Below are positions 41,815-51,261 of a DNA stretch of 64,000 nt, in pieces. Source of the stretch: Affinibrenneria salicis. GTDB lineage: Bacteria; Pseudomonadota; Gammaproteobacteria; Enterobacterales; Enterobacteriaceae. Position 1 is the first letter of the stretch. Each line of letters begins with the position of its first letter. The position numbers and the translations under genes were made by a program. Where the stretch lies: positions 1 through 64,000 of the forward strand of contig NZ_VYKJ01000016.1 in assembly GCF_008710095.1 (NCBI RefSeq), given 5' to 3'. The notes beneath the pieces are model-generated. The model saw nothing but the letters and a program-made list of their open reading frames with translations. It was not told where the DNA came from and made no database searches.

Positions 41815-43614
41815 TCAGCCGTCAATCGCCAAAATCGCCATAAACGCCTCGCGTGGGATTTCCCGTTTTGAAAACCCGATGTTGTGTTTCTTATTTTCGC
41901 GTTGCTTGCGAATGAGCCGTTTTTTCTGCGAGAGGCTGCCCTGAAATCCTTGTGCCAGCGCGCTTTTGCGCAACGGTGGGATATCTTCCCGCGCGATGAA
42001 GCGGTTTTCCACTTTTGCTTGCACCGGCACCGGATACAGCTTGCGCGGGATGACGTACTTCAGCGTTTTCACGATTTCGGACGCCCGCGCCCAGGCTTTT
42101 TGTCGGGCGATGATAAAAGAAAAGGCGTCCACCAGTTGGTTATCGAGATAAATATCGCAACGCACCAGATCGGCGCGGCGATAGCCTGAGAGTTCGTAAT
42201 CCAGCGTGGCGTAGCCCTGGGTGAGGGATTTGAGCGTATCAAAAAAGCCGAAAACCATCTCATTAAGCGGGATCGCCCAGGTCAGACGCACGGCGCCGCC
42301 GTCCAGATAGCGCATATCCACAAACTCGCCGCGCCGGGAGGCGCAGAATTCCATCATGGCGCCCACATAGGTATCCGGGGTATGAATGGTGCTGACGACA
42401 TAAGGCTCTTCGACGTAATTCAGCACGTCTTCGCCCGGAAAATGAGCCGGATTATCGACGCTCAGGCATTGGCCGTTATGTAACCAGACGCGATATTCAA
42501 CGCTTGGCGCGGTGGCAATCACCGAGATGCCGTATTCCCGCTTCAGGCGCTCGCGGACGATATCCATGTGCAGCATCCCCAGAAAACCACAGCGGAAGCC
42601 CGCGCCCAGCGAGGCGGAGACTTCCGGTTCAATGTGCAGCGCCGCATCATTAAGAGACAGTTTATCCATGGCGTTGCGCAATCCTTTCAGATCGTCATCC
42701 GCATCGGGATAAAGCCCGGAAAACACCATCGGTTTCATCTCCTGATAGCGGGAAACCGCTTCGGTTGCGGGATTCGCCGCCAGCGTCAGGGTATCGCCGA
42801 CGCGGATCGCGCCCGCATCTTTAATTCCGGCGGCGATATAGCCCACTTCTCCGGTATCCAGTTTTTCACACGGCTGGCGTGCGGGTAGGAAAGCCCCGGT
42901 TTCAGTGACCTCAAAGCGAAAACCGGATGACATGAAACAGAGAGCATCGCCGGTGTTGATGCTGCCGTCCACGATACGCACATGCATGATGGCGCCGTGA
43001 TAAGGATCGTAATGGGAGTCAAACACCAACGCCCGGAGCGAGGTGTGCGATTCGCCGAGCGGGGAGGGGAAATGCCGAGCGACGAACGCAAGCACGGCGG
43101 CCACACCTTCCCCGGTTTTTGCCGATACCGGCAACACCGTGCTGATATCCAGGCCGGGAATGTCGGCCAGTTGCTGCATCACGCCGGCGATATCGGCTTG
43201 CGGACTATCAATTTTGTTCAGGACCGGCAGTAGGGTCAGGCCATGTCGTCGAGCCAGATTGAGATTGGCGATGGTCTGAGCCTGAACGCCTTGCGCGGCG
43301 TCAATCAGCAGTATCGCGCCTTCGCAGGCGGCCAGGCTGCGCGAAACTTCCGCGGAAAAATCGACGTGTCCCGGCGTATCCACTAGATTGAATTGATACT
43401 GGCGGCCCTCATCGCTCTGATAGCGCATACGCACCGTTTGCAGTTTGATGGTGATGCCGCGTTCACGCTCAATATCCATGGAGTCGAGCAGCAGTTCCCG
43501 CATGTCCCGCCGGGCCACGGTAGAGGTGAGTTCAATAAAACGATCGGCCAGCGTGGATTTACCGTGGTCGATATGGGCGATAATGCAAAAATTGCGAATG
43601 GAGGAAAATGACAT
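41815..43614 (-). CDS. lepA: elongation factor 4 homologue (LepA paralogue)
   Basis: This 599-residue GTPase has G1 AHIDHGKST (residues 13-21), switch/G3 DTPGHVDF, G4 NKID and G5 SAKTG, then the LepA-specific C-terminal domain (IPRKLYPVPVQAKVENRFIAREDI; KKRLIRKQRENKK). LepA catalyses ribosome back-translocation or aids initiation under stress. Against my memory of E. coli LepA, the sequence is only about half identical and the usual neighbour lepB (signal peptidase) is missing. It is therefore likely a second, horizontally acquired LepA rather than the housekeeping copy. Confidence 0.9.
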   Translation of the reverse strand: MSFSSIRNFCIIAHIDHGKSTLADRFIELTSTVARRDMRELLLDSMDIERERGITIKLQTVRMRYQSDEGRQYQFNLVDTPGHVDFSAEVSRSLAACEGAILLIDAAQGVQAQTIANLNLARRHGLTLLPVLNKIDSPQADIAGVMQQLADIPGLDISTVLPVSAKTGEGVAAVLAFVARHFPSPLGESHTSLRALVFDSHYDPYHGAIMHVRIVDGSINTGDALCFMSSGFRFEVTETGAFLPARQPCEKLDTGEVGYIAAGIKDAGAIRVGDTLTLAANPATEAVSRYQEMKPMVFSGLYPDADDDLKGLRNAMDKLSLNDAALHIEPEVSASLGAGFRCGFLGMLHMDIVRERLKREYGISVIATAPSVEYRVWLHNGQCLSVDNPAHFPGEDVLNYVEEPYVVSTIHTPDTYVGAMMEFCASRRGEFVDMRYLDGGAVRLTWAIPLNEMVFGFFDTLKSLTQGYATLDYELSGYRRADLVRCDIYLDNQLVDAFSFIIARQKAWARASEIVKTLKYVIPRKLYPVPVQAKVENRFIAREDIPPLRKSALAQGFQGSLSQKKRLIRKQRENKKHNIGFSKREIPREAFMAILAIDG

Positions 43615-43802
43615 GGGAATGGCCTTTTACATCACTGTTCCGCTTATCAACCAGCACGGTTAATCAAGCGAACAAAAAAATCCCACTGAAGATTGACTCA
43701 GTGAACGCATAATCAAAACGATGTAAAAGTAGATAGCCGGGGCGGATGATAACGCATTTCACTTTTGCCGCGCAAGCGCGCGGCAAAAGTGAACGCCGAC
43801 GG

Positions 43803-44900
43803 TTATGACGATGCCGGCTTGCCGACCGGCATGGCGAGATCGCAGGTGTGCGCCGCGGATGTCTCTGCATAGGGCGCCGACCAGGCGGACAGCGGCAAAG
43901 GCGGTTGCTGATGAAAAATACGTTTCATCATCAGCTTCAATTCCGTCAGGCTGGGCATGCCGCTTGACCAGGCGGAGGGAACCACGGTGACCCATTTCCC
44001 ATCGGCGGCGCATTCGGCCATTTTGAAACGAAAGGTGTACTGCCCGGCAATCCCCATTCGTAAGTCGCTGACGACCAACGCGTTACCGATGATGTCGTAA
44101 CGCAGCCAGTCATTGGTAAACCAGCGCAGCCTGTCGTGCAGCGGTACGCCGTTTACGATGTGCGCGATATCGGGATGAAGCGGAAGACGAATCCATTCTG
44201 GTGGTCTATCGTCAAACCAACTGCTTACGGATTCGTAGTAGTGGCCGTCCGGGGTTTTGGCGATGACGCGCCATATCAGAGCATTGAACGGCATGGACAC
44301 GGCGCGTAATTCCGTCACCGCGATCCCCTGATTGCGCATGGCATGGGAAACCCGCTGTTCAGCCAGCATGCGTCCGCCCATCCCAAAAGCAAGGTAGGCG
44401 GTACTGAGCGCCAGCGCGACGGATAATATACGGATACTGCGGGTATTAAGTCCTTTTCGCGCGGCGAAAACCACGGCAGCCAGCAACGGTAGGGTGTAGG
44501 CGGGGTCAATGATGAAAACCGCCGACCAGCTTTCAGGCACGGCGGGAAACGGCCAGAAGAGCCGGGTGCCGTAGACGGTAAACGCATCCAGCAGCGGGTG
44601 GGTGATAAGGACCAGCCATAAGGTGAAAAACAGACGTCCACGGCGATAGGGCGCATCGGGCCAACGCCGCCGAATCAGCCAGGTCAGCAATCCCGCCAGT
44701 CCGGTCAGCACAAAAAGGGAATGCGTAAAACCGCGGTGATAGGTCATCGCCGACACCGGATCGGCATAAGGGATGAGTACATCCAGATCCGGCAGGGTTG
44801 CAAGCGCGGCTCCGTAGAACAGGGCGCGCCGTCCCTGCGTCCGCCCCAGCAGACTGCCTTGTATTGCGCCTCCCAACAGAGCCTGTGTGACGGAATCCAT
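43803..44900 (-). CDS. YdjM-like membrane metal-dependent hydrolase
   Basis: This 365-residue membrane protein (ATG at 44900, AAGGA 8 nt upstream) starts MDSVTQALLGGAIQGSLLG and contains PDLDVL, HRGFTHSLFVL and HPLLDAFTVYGTRLFWPF. This histidine/aspartate set is that of DUF457/YdjM-type membrane proteins. About four to five hydrophobic segments lie in the N-terminal half; a soluble C-terminal domain follows. The substrate is unknown; a membrane-repair or SOS role is suggested for YdjM. It is transcribed toward lepA but 188 nt away. Confidence 0.85.
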   Translation of the reverse strand: MDSVTQALLGGAIQGSLLGRTQGRRALFYGAALATLPDLDVLIPYADPVSAMTYHRGFTHSLFVLTGLAGLLTWLIRRRWPDAPYRRGRLFFTLWLVLITHPLLDAFTVYGTRLFWPFPAVPESWSAVFIIDPAYTLPLLAAVVFAARKGLNTRSIRILSVALALSTAYLAFGMGGRMLAEQRVSHAMRNQGIAVTELRAVSMPFNALIWRVIAKTPDGHYYESVSSWFDDRPPEWIRLPLHPDIAHIVNGVPLHDRLRWFTNDWLRYDIIGNALVVSDLRMGIAGQYTFRFKMAECAADGKWVTVVPSAWSSGMPSLTELKLMMKRIFHQQPPLPLSAWSAPYAETSAAHTCDLAMPVGKPASS

Positions 44901-45030
44901 GGTGATGATCCTTGCTTTTATCCAGTGGTTATTGTCCGGCGATACGCGCCGAATGAACATGGGCGGCATAGCCTATTGCCCGTCGTTTCGCCGTCGGGCT
45001 GACGGCGCCCGCCGCGCGTTCATTCTTTCA

Positions 45031-45987
45031 TCATGGCGTCATTCTGGATGACTCAAGGATACGCACAGCTTGCATACTGATATCAAGCATAGTGTTTGCC
45101 GCCGCCGTGTCGTTGTCATCGATGATTTCATTGAATTTTTTAAATTCATAAAAGTGCCGGTGTTTTCCCTGATTAAAGTCCAGCTCTTCTGATGCGCCGT
45201 CATTCCGGTTTATTGTGAATTTTGTCATGCTATTGAGCGGCGTTCTAATAACGATATTTCCGGTTGTGCCCTGAATGGTATTGATTATCGGGGCTTTGCA
45301 ATCCTTTGCGCCAATGCTTGATACTTTGAAACCCGGATAATCAAGAGAAAGTATCCCGCTGGTATCCACGCCCTTCTCTATATTCGCCGAGTAGCTGAAT
45401 GTCTTCGGCGAACCGAAAAGTCCAATGATGGCGTGGATATTATAGATGTTGAGATCCATCAAGGCGCCGCCATATTTTTCCTTGTCGAACGCAGGGTGGA
45501 TAATTCCTTTTTTGAAGTCGTCATAACGGGACGAATACTGGCTATAATTAAGTTGAACGATTTTTATATCGCCAATGTCGTTGATTTTATTTTTGAGGTC
45601 GGCATAGGCCGGGAGATAGTGAATATTCATGGCCTCAAGAATGATTAAGTTATTGTTCTTCGCCAGTTCATACAAGGAGTAAAGCTCGGCAAGGTGCGGA
45701 ACAATGGGTTTTTCGATAATAATGTGCTTGCCTTTTTCGAGGGCTTTTTTGGCGAATGTATAATGTAAATGATTGGGCAATGCTATATACACGGCATCGC
45801 AGTCGCTTGCCAGCAATAAATCGTAATCGGTAAATACGTTGCGAATACCGTATGTTTGGCTCAATGCCTCGCCCTTGCTCTGGGAGTGTTCTGTGGCAAG
45901 AATGGCATCCAGAGTCAGGTCGAGTTCTTTGAGGACGGGTAAAAGCTCCTTGACAATCATACCAGTACCAACAATTGACATTTTCAT
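45031..45987 (-). CDS. stand-alone Gfo/Idh/MocA oxidoreductase, paralogue of PTS-operon gene
   Basis: This 318-residue protein has SIVGTGMIV (residues 4-12), the EKPIVP motif (about 94), NIHYLP, and GGALMDLNIYNIHAIIGLFGSPK. It is close to the protein at 4001-4966 throughout. Its C-terminus ends SSRMTP, a few residues shorter. Unlike the PTS-operon copy it has no adjacent transporter and is flanked by unrelated genes on the other strand. It is presumably an NAD(P)-dependent sugar or glycoside dehydrogenase. A purine-rich AAGAAC precedes the ATG. Confidence 0.9.
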   Translation of the reverse strand: MKMSIVGTGMIVKELLPVLKELDLTLDAILATEHSQSKGEALSQTYGIRNVFTDYDLLLASDCDAVYIALPNHLHYTFAKKALEKGKHIIIEKPIVPHLAELYSLYELAKNNNLIILEAMNIHYLPAYADLKNKINDIGDIKIVQLNYSQYSSRYDDFKKGIIHPAFDKEKYGGALMDLNIYNIHAIIGLFGSPKTFSYSANIEKGVDTSGILSLDYPGFKVSSIGAKDCKAPIINTIQGTTGNIVIRTPLNSMTKFTINRNDGASEELDFNQGKHRHFYEFKKFNEIIDDNDTAAANTMLDISMQAVRILESSRMTP

Positions 45988-46321
45988 ATGTTCTTCGTGT
46001 TACCTCTCGATATGGCCGTTTTGCCGTTGTCTTCTTTTTACCCGAAGTTCGGCGTGGAGTAAATTTCAATGACGCCCGGCTTGCGACCGGACACTTTCGC
46101 CTATAGCCAAAAATAACCGGCCCAGCGCCGTCAATGTTCTCGCTTGCGGGCACCGAAGAACCATCGATGGATATGGCCGACATGATTTAAAATATATTGT
46201 TTCCAATGTTGATGCTTTTTAGTTGTTTATCAATCCAGCGGATTTAACTAAGCTTTTCTGTCGATCTTCAAACTACTGTCCCCGTGCATCCGGCCGGATA
46301 ACACCTGCAAGGTAAAACGTT
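45988..46321. other. divergent intergenic region
   Basis: It separates the oxidoreductase (minus) from the secreted hydrolase (plus) and should hold both promoters. A minus-strand frame through 46183-45990 does not look coding. Confidence 0.4.
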
Positions 46322-47323
46322 ATGCGTCATATCATCAAAATAGTCAGCGTTATGTTATTAATGGCTTCCGCCTGTTCTGTCCATGCCGCCGATGTGGTAA
46401 CGGCGCTTGGCCGGGATTTTACTTTTCCGAACAAAATTGAAGGATTACCGCAAAAATTGTCGGATTTCAAGGGATTACAGATAAACACATTTACCACCAG
46501 TGACGGCGTCAAGCTGAGCTACTGGGAAGCGGGAGCAGGCGATCCCCTGATTTTTATTCCCGGCTGGTCGGGGAACGGGGCGGAGTATGTCAATATTATG
46601 TCTCTGCTCAGTAAGCAATATCACGTTTATGTGCTTGACCCACGGAATCAGGGGTTGTCGCAAAATGTGGAGTACGGCAACCGATTGTCGCGTTACGGCG
46701 CCGATCTTAAAGAGTTTACCGACCATATCGGCGCAAAATCCGTGAACCTTTGCGGCTGGTCGATGGGGGCGTCGGTCATCTGGTCGTATATCGATCTTTT
46801 CGGAACAAAAAATATCAACAAGCTGATTTTTATTGACGAACCGATTTCTATCTACACCCATTCGGACTGGTCGGAAAAAGAGCGTCTGGAAGCCGGCGGA
46901 ATGACGACCTCGCCGGAACGCATGATTGCGGCATTTACCCAGGGCGCGGCGACCAATAATCAGATTGTGGATATGGCCGCAATGGAACGTTACGCGGCGA
47001 TGGACTCGAAATATTTTCAAAATTCAGAGGCGCTTGCGCGTGAATTCATAAAAAACGATCCCAAATTTCTCTCGCTGGTGCTTTTTGACCATGCAACAAA
47101 CGACTGGCGTGACGTGATCCGCCATAAAATTAATGTGCCGACCGCTATTTTCACTGGCGATTACAGCCATAACGTTCCCAGTCAGCAATGGATGCATTCC
47201 GTTATTCCGGGATCGGAATTGTTTGTCTACACGAAAGAACAACAAGGGGATCACTTCCTGGCGTTCAAAAATCCGCTGCGTTTTACCCAGGATGTCGTGA
47301 CTTTCCTTAATAAATCGAAGTGA
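46322..47323 (+). CDS. secreted alpha/beta hydrolase
   Basis: This 333-residue protein has a Sec signal peptide (MRHIIKIVSVMLLMASACSVHA) and the alpha/beta hydrolase order: oxyanion loop FIPGWSGNG, nucleophile elbow CGWSMGAS, acid residue in TGDYSHN and the catalytic histidine in QQGDHFLAF. It probably hydrolyses an ester or lactone in the periplasm, possibly of plant origin. The gene starts ATG after AAGGTAAAACGTT. A strong hairpin follows its stop. It is not tied to a neighbour operon. Confidence 0.85.
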   Translation: MRHIIKIVSVMLLMASACSVHAADVVTALGRDFTFPNKIEGLPQKLSDFKGLQINTFTTSDGVKLSYWEAGAGDPLIFIPGWSGNGAEYVNIMSLLSKQYHVYVLDPRNQGLSQNVEYGNRLSRYGADLKEFTDHIGAKSVNLCGWSMGASVIWSYIDLFGTKNINKLIFIDEPISIYTHSDWSEKERLEAGGMTTSPERMIAAFTQGAATNNQIVDMAAMERYAAMDSKYFQNSEALAREFIKNDPKFLSLVLFDHATNDWRDVIRHKINVPTAIFTGDYSHNVPSQQWMHSVIPGSELFVYTKEQQGDHFLAFKNPLRFTQDVVTFLNKSK

Positions 47324-47329
47324 AACGCG

Positions 47330-47368
47330 CTTACGATGCCGGCGCAACGGAATTGCGCCGGCCGTAAG
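47330..47368 (+). terminator. long hairpin after alpha/beta hydrolase
   Basis: CTTACG-AT-GCCGGCGCAA pairs with TTGCGCCGGC-CGTAAG around CGGAA. The stem is strong but no T-run follows. Confidence 0.5.
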
Positions 47369-47613
47369 CGCCCCGGCGGCCGGTTCCAGGCGCTGGACAG
47401 CAGCCGGAGCGCGTTCTATTGGGACCGCCGCCGGCGTTTATCCAAAATCCTGATTTCTCCGGCCGACGCGTTCCTTCCAACCAGACGACGCCTTTATCCC
47501 TTATAACCCTTTTCCGTGATGCCCATAGAGGCGACGCGTTGTCGCCTTGCCTACCGCCAGGTTTTATCGTGACTGCTATCCCAAATTTGAACAGGGATGG
47601 TGTAACCTTAAAA

Positions 47614-47656
47614 GTAATCGATTACATTTTAGTTGTGTTTTTTTGTAATCGATTAC
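47614..47656 (+). promoter_or_regulatory. twin LacI-type operators upstream of permease gene
   Basis: The perfect palindrome GTAATCGATTAC occurs twice (47614-47625 and 47645-47656) with centres 31 bp apart, both in an AAA...TTT context. This is the symmetry and sequence class bound by LacI/GalR proteins; the LacI gene at the end of the same gene cluster is the natural ligand. The downstream copy ends 21 nt before the permease ATG, a position suited to repression. Confidence 0.85.
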
Positions 47657-47677
47657 TTTTACCTGGTGAGGCTGAAA

Positions 47678-48919
47678 ATGATGTCAACAACGGGAAGTAG
47701 TGAAAGGGCGGGCGCGCAGCATCGGTTTATTGTGCCGCGGTTATCGCTGATGATGTTTCTGCAATTTTTTATATGGGGAAGCTGGTCGGTAACGTTGGGG
47801 CTGGTGATGACGCAGCACAATATGTCATTGCTGATTGGCGACGCGTTTTCCGCCGGACCGATAGCCTCTATCCTGTCGCCGTTTGTGCTGGGAATGCTGG
47901 TTGACCGCTTCTTCCCGTCGCAAAAAGTGATGGCGGTCATGCATGTGGCCGGCGCGGCCATTCTGTGGTTCGTGCCGCAGGCGCTGATCAGCGAAAACGG
48001 CACGCTGCTGATCGCGTTGTTGTTCGGCTATACGCTTTGTTATATGCCGACGCTGGCATTAACCAACAACATCGCCTTTCACAGCCTGAAGGATATTGAT
48101 AAAACCTTTCCTGTGGTGCGGGTATTCGGCACTATCGGCTGGATCGTCGCCGGCATTTTTATCGGCGTGACCGGTATTTCCTCAACGGTGCATATTTTCT
48201 CATTGGCGGCGATATGTTCTATGGTGCTGGCGGTTTATAGCCTGACGTTGCCGCATACGCCGGCGCCGGCCAAAGGCTTGCCCGTGGCGTTGCGCGATCT
48301 GCTCTGTGCCGATGCGTTTGCCTTACTGAAAAACCGGCATTTCTTTATCTTCGCGCTGTGCGCCACGCTGATTTCCATTCCTCTCGGTACATACTACGCC
48401 TATACAGCCTCTTATCTTGCCGATGCGGGGGTGCAAGACGTCAGTACCGCCATGTCTTTCGGCCAGATGTCTGAAATTTTCTTCATGCTGGTGATCCCGC
48501 TGTTGTTCAGACGGCTGGGGGTGAAATACATGCTGTTTATCGGGATGTTCGCCTGGTTTGTTCGCTACGCGTTCTTTGCGCTGGGAGTGAGTGAAGAAGG
48601 CCGCTGGCTGCTGTATATCGGTATTCTGTTGCATGGCGTCTGTTATGACTTCTTCTTCGTCGTCGGTTTTATCTACACCGAGCGTGTGGCCGGGGACAAA
48701 GTCAAGGGGCAGGCGCAGAGCATGATCGTCATGTTTACCTACGGGATTGGGATGTTGCTGGGGTCGCAGATTTCCGGCGCGTTGTACAACGCATTGGTGG
48801 CCGGTCAGACGGTGCCGCAGGCATGGGTGACGTTCTGGTGGATCCCGGCGGTTGCCGCAGCGGTTATCGCGCTTATTTTCCTCTTTTCGTTCAAATATGA
48901 CGAGAAAGAGAGGGTTTGA
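47678..48919 (+). CDS. NHS/nucleoside-symporter-type MFS transporter
   Basis: This 413-residue permease (ATG at 47678, GGTGAGG upstream; a second ATG is adjacent) has about 12 membrane segments. RLSLMMFLQFFIWGSWSVTLG and ASILSPFVLGMLVDRFF are typical of the NHS family (NupG/XapB relatives). It uses proton symport to import a small polar solute. It heads a cluster with a TIM-barrel isomerase/epimerase and a Gfo/Idh/MocA enzyme, so the substrate is probably a glycoside or polyol rather than a nucleoside. It is controlled by twin LacI-type operators just upstream. Confidence 0.88.
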   Translation: MMSTTGSSERAGAQHRFIVPRLSLMMFLQFFIWGSWSVTLGLVMTQHNMSLLIGDAFSAGPIASILSPFVLGMLVDRFFPSQKVMAVMHVAGAAILWFVPQALISENGTLLIALLFGYTLCYMPTLALTNNIAFHSLKDIDKTFPVVRVFGTIGWIVAGIFIGVTGISSTVHIFSLAAICSMVLAVYSLTLPHTPAPAKGLPVALRDLLCADAFALLKNRHFFIFALCATLISIPLGTYYAYTASYLADAGVQDVSTAMSFGQMSEIFFMLVIPLLFRRLGVKYMLFIGMFAWFVRYAFFALGVSEEGRWLLYIGILLHGVCYDFFFVVGFIYTERVAGDKVKGQAQSMIVMFTYGIGMLLGSQISGALYNALVAGQTVPQAWVTFWWIPAVAAAVIALIFLFSFKYDEKERV

Positions 48920-48934
48920 GTATTCGGAGGTGAA

Positions 48935-50011
48935 ATGAAAACCATTAAGGGGCCGGGGATTTTCCTGGCGCAGTTCATCGGGGAGCAATCCCCGTTTAAT
49001 ACCCTCGAGGGGCTGGCGGCATGGGTCTCTTCTCTGGGATATAAGGCGCTCCAGATCCCTTGTAATCATAAAACGATTTTCGATCTGGAACTGGCCGCCG
49101 CCAGCCAGACCTACTGCGATGAGGTTAACGGCAAACTGGCGCAGCATGGCCTGGTCATCAGCGAGCTGTCCACGCATCTGGAAGGGCAACTGATGGCGGT
49201 GCATCCGGCCTATAACGATGCGTTTGACGGTTTTGCGCCCGACGCGGTGCGGGGGGATAGCGCCGCCCGCCAGGCCTGGGCGGCCGGCATGCTGAAACGG
49301 GCCGCCCAGGCCTCGGAACATTTGGGGCTGCGGGCGCATGCCACCTTTTCCGGCTCTCTCGCCTGGCCGTATATTTATCCCTGGCCGCCGCATAATCAGA
49401 CGTTGCTGAGCGAAGCGTTCCATGAACTGGCGCGCCGCTGGCGGCCGGTACTGGATTGTTTTGACGCGCATGGGATCGACGTTTGTTATGAAATTCATCC
49501 TTGCGAGGATTTACATGATGGCGCGACCTTCGAACGTTTTCTGGCACTGGTGGATCATCACCCGCGCTGCAATATTCTGTTCGATCCCAGCCATCTCTAT
49601 CTGCAACACATGGACTATCTGGCGTTTATCGATCTCTATCACTCGCGCATCAAAGCGTTTCATGTGAAAGATGCCGAATTCACCGTCAATGGGCGAAGCG
49701 GCGCCTACGGCGGTTTTCAACGCTGGTCGGACCGCGCCGGACGCTTTCGCTCGCCCGGCGATGGCGCTATCGACTTCAAAGGCATTTTCAGCCGGCTGAC
49801 GCAACATGACTACGACGGCTGGGCGGTGCTGGAATGGGAGTGCTGCCTGAAAGACGGCGAAACCGGCGCGCGCGAAGGCGGCGAATTTATTCGCCGGCAC
49901 ATTATACCTGTCGCCGATCGCGCGTTTGACGATTTCGCCGCGGCAGTGGAGCGTCGCGCCGACGTGCGCAGAATATTGGGTATCGCGCCGGGGGAAACGT
50001 CTCATGATTAA
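48935..50011 (+). CDS. sugar phosphate isomerase/epimerase-like TIM barrel
   Basis: This 358-residue protein of the AP endonuclease-2/xylose isomerase-like superfamily carries metal-binding glutamate and aspartate in CYEIHPCEDLHDG, CNILFDPSHL, FHVKDAEF and VLEWECC. The order fits an epimerase or isomerase acting on keto-sugars (YcjR-like). It lies 15 nt after the permease and its end overlaps the oxidoreductase start by 8 bp. Pairing with an oxidoreductase suggests a two-step oxidation-epimerisation route. Confidence 0.88.
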   Translation: MKTIKGPGIFLAQFIGEQSPFNTLEGLAAWVSSLGYKALQIPCNHKTIFDLELAAASQTYCDEVNGKLAQHGLVISELSTHLEGQLMAVHPAYNDAFDGFAPDAVRGDSAARQAWAAGMLKRAAQASEHLGLRAHATFSGSLAWPYIYPWPPHNQTLLSEAFHELARRWRPVLDCFDAHGIDVCYEIHPCEDLHDGATFERFLALVDHHPRCNILFDPSHLYLQHMDYLAFIDLYHSRIKAFHVKDAEFTVNGRSGAYGGFQRWSDRAGRFRSPGDGAIDFKGIFSRLTQHDYDGWAVLEWECCLKDGETGAREGGEFIRRHIIPVADRAFDDFAAAVERRADVRRILGIAPGETSHD

Positions 50012-51155
50012 TGTCGGCATTATCGGCACCGGTTTTATCGGGCCGGCGCATATCGAAGCGATCCGCCGTCTGGGGTTCGTCCGGGTGGTGGCGCTCTGCG
50101 ACACACCGTTAGAGGTGGCGCGCGCCAAAGCGGCGCAGCTCAATGTCCCGCATGCGTATGGCGATGTGGACGCGTTACTGGCGCATCCCGGTCTGGATGC
50201 GGTGCATAACTGTACGCCGAACCACCTGCACGCGGACATTAACCGTAAGATCCTCCGGGCCGGCAAGCACGTTTTTTCCGAAAAACCGCTTTGTATGACC
50301 GCGGATGAAGCGCGAGAATTGGTTCAAATGGCGCAGGAGGCCGGCGTGGTGCACGGCGTCAGTTTCGTTTATCGCCAGTTCGCCATGGTCCGTCAGGCGG
50401 CCAGCATGTTGCGTCATGGGCAGGCAGGCCGTCTTTTCTCGGCGCACGGCAGCTACTTGCAGGACTGGATGCTGCTGGAAAGTGATTACAACTGGCGCGT
50501 CGAGGCGAATATCGGCGGCGTTTCGCGCGCGGTGGCGGATATCGGCTCTCACTGGTGCGATACGGTACAGTTCGTCACCGGACGGCGCATTACCGACGTC
50601 ATGGCGGATTTATCCATCGTCTGGCCGACCCGGAAAGCCGGCGTGCGGGGCGGCTCGACTTTTACCGCGCGTCAGGAGGCCGGCGGCGATGAAGACCTCC
50701 CGGTCACCACGGAGGATATGGGGTTCGTGCTATTTCGTTTTGATGACGGCAGTAAGGGGGGTTTTCATGTTTCGCAGGTCTGCGCGGGCAGAAAAAATAG
50801 CCTGAGCTTCGAGGTGAACGGCAGCGAGGCGTCGGTGGCCTGGGATCAGGAAACGCCGCAGAAACTCTGGGTGGGGCATCGCAGTCAGCCTAACCAATGG
50901 CTGTCGGACGATCCCGGTCTGATGGAGCCGGATGCGGCGGGGTGGGCGCACTTTCCCGGCGGTCATATCGAAGGATGGCCTGATGCGTTTAAGAACATGA
51001 TGTTGCAGTACTATTCCGCTATTCGTAACGGTAAAACGCCGGCGCCGGATAGCCGTGGGTTCGCCACTTTCCATGACGGCGCCAACGTGATGTTCATCAT
51101 TGAGGCGATCATCAAAAGCCATCGGCAGCAGCGTTGGGTCAGCGTCGCTTCCTGA
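50004..51155 (+). CDS. Gfo/Idh/MocA-family oxidoreductase (LacI-regulated operon)
   Basis: This 383-residue protein (start MINVGIIGTGFIGPAHIEAI, overlapping the upstream stop; GGGGGA before it) has a Rossmann motif GTGFIG at residues 8-13, FSEKPLCMT with the catalytic lysine and the HGVSFVYRQ/GDIGSHW-type C-terminal domain (ADIGSHWCDTVQFV). It oxidises a sugar or glycoside with NAD(P). Sequence and length differ from the PTS-operon oxidoreductases, so it is a separate subfamily. It is the third gene of the operon. Confidence 0.9.
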   Translation: MINVGIIGTGFIGPAHIEAIRRLGFVRVVALCDTPLEVARAKAAQLNVPHAYGDVDALLAHPGLDAVHNCTPNHLHADINRKILRAGKHVFSEKPLCMTADEARELVQMAQEAGVVHGVSFVYRQFAMVRQAASMLRHGQAGRLFSAHGSYLQDWMLLESDYNWRVEANIGGVSRAVADIGSHWCDTVQFVTGRRITDVMADLSIVWPTRKAGVRGGSTFTARQEAGGDEDLPVTTEDMGFVLFRFDDGSKGGFHVSQVCAGRKNSLSFEVNGSEASVAWDQETPQKLWVGHRSQPNQWLSDDPGLMEPDAAGWAHFPGGHIEGWPDAFKNMMLQYYSAIRNGKTPAPDSRGFATFHDGANVMFIIEAIIKSHRQQRWVSVAS

Positions 51156-51261
51156 ACGGATTTCCCGATGCGCAAGGATGGCGTCGGGCTTTGATTCAGT
51201 CCCCCGTTAAACTGTGATAGCCTTCCCCAATAAGTGGTTAATTCCAGGATATGTCATTGTT

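Noticed and set aside
48323..49498. A 391-codon minus-strand frame opposite the permease and TIM-barrel genes
   Set aside because: It is the antisense of two well-supported genes in high-GC DNA; composition is rich in R, G, H and P, as expected of a shadow frame.
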